A DNA stretch of 11,369 nucleotides from Deltaproteobacteria bacterium (GTDB lineage Bacteria; Desulfobacterota; GWC2-55-46; S146-73), in NCBI GenBank assembly GCA_015492355.1, contig WGFF01000221.1, forward strand, positions 1 to 11,369. The letters are read 5' to 3'. Position numbers and translations under genes: made by a program. Each line of letters starts with the position of its first letter. Positions within the stretch are counted from its first letter, which is position 1. The notes beneath the pieces were generated by a model. That model ran no database searches. It was not told the DNA's origin and saw only the letters and a list, made by a program, of their open reading frames with translations. This document shows positions 6,461 to 11,369 of the stretch, piece after piece.

Positions 6461-7339
6461 ATGCCCATATCCCCTGAGATACTGGAACAGGCAAGGCGGA
6501 TAGAGATCAGGGTGAAGAGACTCGTAAACACCATCATGGCTGGCGAACACCCGAGTATATTCAAGGGCAGGGGATATGAATTCCATGAGATAAGGGAATA
6601 TCAGATAGGTGATGACGTAAGGAATATCGACTGGAAGACCACTGCAAAACTCAATGCACCCCATGTAAGGGTGAGTATAGAGGAGAAGGAACTGCCAGTT
6701 ACATTCATTGCGGATATAAGTGGTTCCATGGATTATGGCTCGGGAAGGATTACAAAGAGATACAGGCTCGTGGAACTTGTAACCCTCCTGGGACTCATAG
6801 CGGTGAGAAAACTCAACCCTGTCTCTGTAATAGCCTTTACCGACAGGGTAGAGTTCATGATAAAGCCACGTAAGGGCAGACAGGCACTGATGGATATTAT
6901 CACAAGGCTTCTCTCAGAGAGACCCCCCCACAGAGGTAGCAGTATAGGATGCGGGATAGAGATGTACAGGGGCTCCGGGATAAAAAAGGGGATCGCATTT
7001 GTGATATCCGATTTCCTGAGCGATGACTACGGGGAGTCTCTGCGGTTATCGGTAAGCGGATGGGATATCGTACCAGTGGTCATAACAGACGAAAGGGAGG
7101 GTACCATACCAGAGGCGGGTTTTGTCCATATCTTCGACCTTGAGACAGGTGGAAGGACATCCATAGATACCATGGACCCAGCCTTCAGGATGCACGTTGC
7201 CGCAAGACTCAAGGAGATTCAGAGGGACAGGGAGGCACTGTTCAAAAGCCTCGGTATCGACTGGATAGACATATCCACATCACCCAGGCACGATAACTTC
7301 GCTCCTGTAAGGGAGTTCTTTCTCAAGAGGGCGGGATGA
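6461..7339 (+). CDS. DUF58 / vWA-like protein
   Basis: The 292-residue cytoplasmic protein has the DUF58 signature GRGYEFHEIREYQIGDDVRNIDW (around residues 36-58), followed by a von Willebrand A-like fold. The metal-site motif DISGS is intact at 85-89, and VISDFLSDD (181-189) supplies the later acidic part. DUF58 genes nearly always follow a moxR gene, as here with a 4-base gap, and their products are considered partners of the ATPase. No membrane span is seen. The stop overlaps the next start in ATGA, so it is translationally coupled to the BatD/DUF4381-like gene. The length is typical and no frameshift or missing key residue was found. Confidence 0.93.
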   Translation: MPISPEILEQARRIEIRVKRLVNTIMAGEHPSIFKGRGYEFHEIREYQIGDDVRNIDWKTTAKLNAPHVRVSIEEKELPVTFIADISGSMDYGSGRITKRYRLVELVTLLGLIAVRKLNPVSVIAFTDRVEFMIKPRKGRQALMDIITRLLSERPPHRGSSIGCGIEMYRGSGIKKGIAFVISDFLSDDYGESLRLSVSGWDIVPVVITDEREGTIPEAGFVHIFDLETGGRTSIDTMDPAFRMHVAARLKEIQRDREALFKSLGIDWIDISTSPRHDNFAPVREFFLKRAG

Positions 7340-8238
7340 GATTGAAGGTTGATGTTCTATACTTATTCTTTGTCCTTGCTTTCTTTTTTAGTCTGTACCA
7401 GCCATCCCATGCAGGGGAGGTGGTTGTAAGGGCAGAGGCGGACAAAAAGGAGGCACACATTGCGGAACGTATCGTCTATACCCTCGATGTGGAGGCTGAC
7501 GAGGATACACCCATAATGCTCCCTGTGGATAGACCGGATTTCAGACCCTTTGAACTACTGGGTATGCAGGCAGCAGACAGGGAGGTAGTGGATGGAAGGG
7601 TCAAATACCACCTCGAGTTCGTAATAACAGCCTACACCACCGGAGAACTCACCGTGCCACCCCTTCCGGTCTATTACATCGATATATCGGGTAAGGAAAA
7701 GGAGATACTCACTGAATCGGTAAAGATAAGTATCAGGTCCACCGTGCCACCGACCGAGGTCGACATAAAGGATGTAAGGGGGCTGGTCGGTGAGGACAGG
7801 GTTACAGGACCGTATCAGTGGAGGGTGCTGGCAGGCATAGGTGCGGTCCTTATCCTTGTAGGTGGGATGGTCTATCTCTATATCATGGGCAAAAGGTCCA
7901 GCAGAACCATAATAGAGGAGACCATAGACCCAAGGAACAAGGCACTCAGGGAACTGGAGGGTATAAGAAGGGAGTCCTTCGATGATATCAGGGAATATTA
8001 CAGGACCGTCTCTGATGTGGTAAAGAGGTTTCTCCTCGATGGCACACCTGTGCCAGAGGCAGGGCTTACGAACAGGGAGTTTCTCGATATTATAAGGAAA
8101 AAGAAGGATAGAGGGGTGGCTGAGATAGAGAATTTTGTTACCGACTGCTACATGGTGAGGTTTGCAAGATATAGCCCTACAGACGATGAGGTGCAGAAAT
8201 ACCTTGAGGAGGCAAAAAGGATAGTGTCGAGTTTTTGA
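7336..8238 (+). CDS. BatD/DUF4381-like single-pass membrane protein
   Basis: The 300-residue product has a signal peptide (1-26, ending SHAGE), an exported beta-rich domain (about 28-140) and one membrane span (about 164-184). A cytoplasmic helical domain (190-300) contains LTNREFLDII and the CYMVRFARYSPTDDE motif. Exported beta domain, span and a cytosolic tail with a [DC]xxxxRFA[RK] motif recall both DUF4381 proteins and the C-terminal half of BatD. The position between DUF58 and BatA is that of DUF4381 genes in many moxR operons, while the long exported domain is more BatD-like. It is shorter than usual BatD proteins. It probably links the cytoplasmic ATPase and DUF58 to exported vWA domains, which is an inference from context. 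The start is fixed by the ATGA overlap with the previous gene. Confidence 0.8.
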   Translation: MRLKVDVLYLFFVLAFFFSLYQPSHAGEVVVRAEADKKEAHIAERIVYTLDVEADEDTPIMLPVDRPDFRPFELLGMQAADREVVDGRVKYHLEFVITAYTTGELTVPPLPVYYIDISGKEKEILTESVKISIRSTVPPTEVDIKDVRGLVGEDRVTGPYQWRVLAGIGAVLILVGGMVYLYIMGKRSSRTIIEETIDPRNKALRELEGIRRESFDDIREYYRTVSDVVKRFLLDGTPVPEAGLTNREFLDIIRKKKDRGVAEIENFVTDCYMVRFARYSPTDDEVQKYLEEAKRIVSSF

Positions 8239-8356
8239 TGAATGTACTCTGGTAGACCCGGTAGAAGGGATATGAACCCCTCTGGTTTTACAGCGGGAAA
8301 GACCTATCAGGACATCAAGAAAGGATACCCCCATACTTCAGGGCATGAGATTTACC

Positions 8357-8370
8357 GAGGAGGTCTCCTC
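8357..8370 (+). promoter_or_regulatory. Short perfect hairpin enclosing a ribosome-site-like sequence
   Basis: GAGGAG (8357-8362) pairs exactly with CTCCTC (8365-8370) across GT. AGGAGGT (8358-8364), a near-consensus Shine-Dalgarno, is therefore partly locked in the stem. It lies in the 158-base gap before BatA, 32 bases upstream of the ATG, too far to serve that start directly in linear form. No other gene is supported in the gap. A regulatory role is inference. Confidence 0.35.
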
Positions 8371-8396
8371 CTTTCCTTACCCTTGGAACTGAATAT

Positions 8397-9338
8397 ATGC
8401 GGTTTGCCAATCCAGAATTACTCCTTTTAATCCTTACCATACCCTTTCTTGTATGGTGGAAGCGAAGGGGAGAGGTCTCTCTGCCCTTTTCATCCCTGGT
8501 ATTCGTAAAGGGATACAACTCCCTTACAAGCAGGCTCAAGGTGGTTATTGAGCATCTGTGGGTTGTGGCACTCGTGCTCCTTATAATAGCCTGCGCAAGG
8601 CCCCAACTGCCAGAGGGTGTTGCAGAGGGTGGAGAGAAGGGGCTTGAGATGGTGCTTGCCATAGATACCTCTGCAAGTATGAAGTCCCTCAAGGCAGGGA
8701 GATCGAAGCTTGCAGTGGTAAAGGAGGTGGCAAAGGAGTTCATATCTGGAAGAAAGATGGACAGGATAGGTCTTGTCGCCTTTGCAGGGGATGCCATAAT
8801 GGTATGTCCACTCACAGACGATTATGAACTGCTCAAGGGGTTTGTCGATGAGCTCAACTTCGGGCTCCTTCCCTCTGGTACAGCCATTGGTACAGCGATC
8901 GCTGTCTCCATAAATCTACTCAAGGACTCCCGTACGGAATCGTCAAGACTCATAATACTTCTCAGCGATGGTGTGAACAATTCAGGGGACATACAGCCCA
9001 TGGACTCCGCATCCATAGCACGCACCATGGGTATACGTGTCTATACCATTGAAGAAGGCAGGACAATAGACCATCTCCTTGAGAGGGCACAGGGTGATTA
9101 CGGTGTCAATGTGGACCTCCTGAGGGATATAGCGAAACTTACCGGCGGGGAACACTTCAAGATACCGTCACCAAAGGAACTGCTCGTGGTGTACGAGGAG
9201 ATAGACAGGCTCGAAAAAGAGAGGCTCGAGAGAGAATCATACACCTACAGGGATGTATACCACCTCCCAGCGCTCACAGCACTCGGGCTTATCATGTGTG
9301 AGACCATACTCCTCAACATGAGGTTCAGAAGGATTTAA
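8397..9338 (+). CDS. batA: BatA-like vWA membrane protein
   Basis: The 313-residue product has the standard BatA plan. An N-terminal FANPELLLLILTIPFLVWW anchor is followed by a second span (about 54-67), a von Willebrand A domain (about 83-265) and a C-terminal span (about 289-306). The MIDAS residues are complete: D90-x-S92-x-S94, T162 in PSGTAIG, and D191 in LLSDGVNN. The vWA domain should sit between spans 2 and 3. Bat proteins were named for aerotolerance in Bacteroides but occur in many anaerobes and spirochaetes, where their role is debated. No upstream in-frame start exists between the in-frame TGA at 8346 and the ATG, so the start is safe even though no good Shine-Dalgarno precedes it. 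BatB follows after 5 bases. Confidence 0.92.
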   Translation: MRFANPELLLLILTIPFLVWWKRRGEVSLPFSSLVFVKGYNSLTSRLKVVIEHLWVVALVLLIIACARPQLPEGVAEGGEKGLEMVLAIDTSASMKSLKAGRSKLAVVKEVAKEFISGRKMDRIGLVAFAGDAIMVCPLTDDYELLKGFVDELNFGLLPSGTAIGTAIAVSINLLKDSRTESSRLIILLSDGVNNSGDIQPMDSASIARTMGIRVYTIEEGRTIDHLLERAQGDYGVNVDLLRDIAKLTGGEHFKIPSPKELLVVYEEIDRLEKERLERESYTYRDVYHLPALTALGLIMCETILLNMRFRRI

Positions 9339-9343
9339 GGACG

Positions 9344-11113
9344 ATGGAGTTTTACTTCGAGAGACCTCTGGTATTTCTGACGCTTTTCCTCCTGCCTTTT
9401 ATAGGCTGGATAGTCTACTCAGGGATGAGGAAGAGAAGGGAGGGGCTTGAGCGTTTCTGGCTCAGGGGTGTGGATGTGATCCAGTACAGGCTCTTACAAC
9501 CTGCGTTTACCATCACAGGGATGGTACTGCTCATTGTTGCCATAGCGGATCCACTCGTTGGAACAGAGGAGGTAACCGTTGGGGAGAGGAGTGTGGATGT
9601 GGTCATCGCCATAGATGGTTCGAGGAGTATGGATGCAGTGGTGGACAGCAAGACCCGCTTCCAGATAGCAAAGGACTCTGTAAGCCATCTCCTCGAAATA
9701 CTTAACGGTACAAGGGTGGGGCTTTTGCTTTTCAGTGATTCTGCTATCACCATCTCCCCCCTTACCAAGGATGAGCGGGCTGTGGGGGAGTTTTTAAAGA
9801 GGATAGACCTGGGTGTGATGAAAGGTGGGGGTACGGATATAGGTGAGGCTGTGCGTCTATCCATGGAGATGATGAAAGATATGGAGAGGGAACGGGTGGT
9901 GGTGTTGTTCACAGATGGTGGCGAAGGGGGGTATATATACGATCCCTATGTGCAGAGGGCTGTGGATGAAGGGGTGAGGATATACACGGTTGGTGTTGGT
10001 CCCCCAAAACCCCTTCCAGTGCCTATACGTTCTGAGGAAGGTCTCATCATAGGTTACAGAACCACACCAACTGGTAAGAGGATATTTACAAGGCTCAGGG
10101 AGGATGAACTCAAGAGGATAGCCAGAATCACCGGTGCTGGGTACTACAACGTAACGTACAGGAATATAGATCTTACCGGGCTTGCTGATGCCATTACCTC
10201 TCTCGGCAGGATGGAGAAGTTACCCGAGAGAGCCACCCATTACTCAAGGTGGTTCAGGGTATTTCTCATTCTTTCCATACTTTTTCTTATCCCCGGTAGT
10301 GTCACACCCCTCGGTGTGGTCAGAAAGGAACACCTCAAGGGCTATCCCCGTCCACGGACAGGTGGCTTTTTGCATGTTGCATCCCTTTTCCTGCTTGTAT
10401 GGCTTGTGACCACTGGCATGGGCGAACGTATGAGGTACAACCAGGAGTTTGCTGATGGCATCAGGTTCTACAGGGAGGGCAGGTACGAGGAAGCGGTCAG
10501 AAGTTTCAGGAACGCAAGCAGACTCAAGCCAGATGATACAAGTGCACTCTTCAATCTCGGTCTTTCCCTCTATATGGCAGGGTACCTTGATGAGGCTGGC
10601 AATGCCTTTGAGAGGGTTATAAGCCTCGATGACAGGACCCTCTTGAGTGATGCCTACTATGACCTGGGATGTGTACTCTTCAGGGAGAGTAAGCTCAACA
10701 AGGCAGTGATTGCATACAAGAAGGCACTCTTCATAAATCCTGATGACCAGGATGCAAGGCACAATCTCGAGGTCTGTCTCAATGTACTCCGTATGGCAGT
10801 GGACAGTCCACCCGCAGGTCTGGGTGAACCAACAGCGCCACTCAGTGGTGAAGGTGGAGAGAATCTTGAGATGTTCTTCAGAAGAGAGGTAAAGATAGAC
10901 GAGAAGGAGAGGATAAGGAGGAGATTCGTTGAGAGTTTCGGAGAGGTGGATGCAGAAGGGGTAGAGATATTCTCCCATCTCAGGGCAAAACAGTACACAG
11001 AGGAGGAGGCTCGATTCGTACTGGACAAGGCTGAAGAGGCGGAACGTGAGATGTACATAAAAACCCTCAGAAAGAAGATTCCTCCTTCGAGAACGACACT
11101 GATGGACTGGTAG
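9344..11113 (+). CDS. batB: BatB-like vWA protein fused to TPR region (BatB-BatC type)
   Basis: The 589-residue protein begins with two spans (about 9-26 and 55-70). A vWA domain (about 83-285) follows with a complete metal site: D91-x-S93-x-S95, T164 in GGGTDIG and D191 in LFTDGGEGG. The VGPPKPLPVPIR...GLIIGYR insertion is usual in BatB. Two more spans follow (about 304-322 and 341-358). Three TPR units come next, at about 364-397, 398-431 and 434-467, with the ALFNLGLSLYMAGYLDEA and AYYDLGCVLFRESKLNKA patterns. The last about 105 residues are a charged tail, possibly helical, that matches no family I know. In Bacteroides the TPR protein is the separate BatC; fusion to BatB is known in other lineages. 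By topology the TPRs and the vWA domain should lie on the same side of the membrane. The ATG has AAGG nearby and follows batA by 5 bases. Confidence 0.92.
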   Translation: MEFYFERPLVFLTLFLLPFIGWIVYSGMRKRREGLERFWLRGVDVIQYRLLQPAFTITGMVLLIVAIADPLVGTEEVTVGERSVDVVIAIDGSRSMDAVVDSKTRFQIAKDSVSHLLEILNGTRVGLLLFSDSAITISPLTKDERAVGEFLKRIDLGVMKGGGTDIGEAVRLSMEMMKDMERERVVVLFTDGGEGGYIYDPYVQRAVDEGVRIYTVGVGPPKPLPVPIRSEEGLIIGYRTTPTGKRIFTRLREDELKRIARITGAGYYNVTYRNIDLTGLADAITSLGRMEKLPERATHYSRWFRVFLILSILFLIPGSVTPLGVVRKEHLKGYPRPRTGGFLHVASLFLLVWLVTTGMGERMRYNQEFADGIRFYREGRYEEAVRSFRNASRLKPDDTSALFNLGLSLYMAGYLDEAGNAFERVISLDDRTLLSDAYYDLGCVLFRESKLNKAVIAYKKALFINPDDQDARHNLEVCLNVLRMAVDSPPAGLGEPTAPLSGEGGENLEMFFRREVKIDEKERIRRRFVESFGEVDAEGVEIFSHLRAKQYTEEEARFVLDKAEEAEREMYIKTLRKKIPPSRTTLMDW

Positions 11114-11133
11114 GGAGCTTTTCATTAAAAGAC

Positions 11134-11369
11134 ATGGCACGTTTCAGAAAGATACTCACCCTCTTCGATGACTACTACGACATGATGGCTGACCGTGTGC
11201 GTATGGAGGGGTATCGCAGGGCTATAGACAGGGCTGTAAGGGAGGGCGATGTGGTTCTGGACCTTGGGGCAGGGCTGGGTATACTCGGGTTTATGGCCCT
11301 CAGGGCAGGTGCATCTAAGGTGTACGCCATAGAGAAGATGGACTCCATCAACCTTGCAAAGGAGGTGGC
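11134..11369 (+). CDS. SAM-dependent methyltransferase, PRMT-like (partial, runs off right edge)
   Basis: The first 78 codons of a gene are present, with no stop before the window ends. YYDMMADRVRMEGYRRAI (residues 14-31) resembles the segment just before motif I in protein arginine methyltransferases (M-x-x-D-x-V-R-x-x-x-Y-x-x-A-I). VLDLGAGLGILGFMALRAG (41-59) is a clear class I SAM-binding motif I, followed by KVYAIEK with the acidic residue that binds the SAM ribose. The double-E loop and THW motif that would prove a PRMT lie beyond the window, so a generic methyltransferase is also possible. It starts 20 bases after batB; GGGAG at 11113-11117 is farther from the ATG than ideal. No earlier in-frame start exists in the gap. 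It may belong to the Bat operon or begin the next unit. Confidence 0.8.
   Translation, partial: MARFRKILTLFDDYYDMMADRVRMEGYRRAIDRAVREGDVVLDLGAGLGILGFMALRAGASKVYAIEKMDSINLAKEV

Noticed and set aside
8242..8430. A 62-codon + strand open frame in the gap before BatA.
   Set aside because: It has no ribosome site and no recognisable domain, and it overlaps the start of BatA by 34 bases. I treat the gap as non-coding, though a short leader cannot be ruled out.
10244..11140. Long - strand open frame (298 codons) opposite the BatB TPR region, and similar ones at 5497-6207 and 7555-8334.
   Set aside because: They are shadows of confidently assigned genes. Few stop codons arise there because the + strand codon bias avoids the trinucleotides that would read as stops on the other strand.

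Overview
The window reads as a compact bacterial chromosome segment. All genes lie on the + strand with short gaps or ATGA overlaps. Arginine is written mostly as AGG/AGA and isoleucine very often as ATA. That codon habit, with the abundance of 4Fe-4S proteins, suggests an anaerobic and possibly thermophilic bacterium of the Nitrospirota or deltaproteobacterial kind. The lineage is an inference, not something the sequence proves. No mobile element, tRNA, rRNA or CRISPR array was seen.

Left half (1-5302): a redox operon. A small NTF2-like protein is followed by two NapG/NapH-type pairs. The first pair is a four-cluster ferredoxin with a Tat-like signal and a NapH-like membrane iron-sulfur protein. 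Next comes a single-pass membrane protein with an extracytoplasmic beta-rich domain. The second pair is a four-cluster ferredoxin without an obvious export signal and a larger NapH-like protein with an extra membrane domain rich in histidine. The block ends with a very acidic protein that carries a 15-bp tandem repeat and a C-terminal CxxC...CxxC zinc-ribbon-like motif. Together these look like a membrane electron-transfer assembly. Its donor and acceptor cannot be named from this window.

Boundary (5303-5418): a short non-coding stretch holding a perfect 16-bp GC-rich hairpin.

Right half (5419-11113): a MoxR/Bat-type operon in the order MoxR AAA+ ATPase, DUF58 protein, BatD/DUF4381-like membrane protein, BatA and BatB. 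BatB is fused to a TPR region, the role played by BatC elsewhere. All three von Willebrand A proteins keep the DxSxS metal-site motif. In this family the MoxR ATPase is thought to act like a chaperone with the vWA proteins at the membrane. A separate long BatD does not follow BatB. Instead the window ends inside a SAM-dependent methyltransferase gene whose N-terminus resembles protein arginine methyltransferases.

The least ordinary parts are the double NapG/NapH arrangement with opposite export signals, the C-terminal domain of the second NapH-like protein, and the acidic repeat protein. The Bat operon is largely of a known type.
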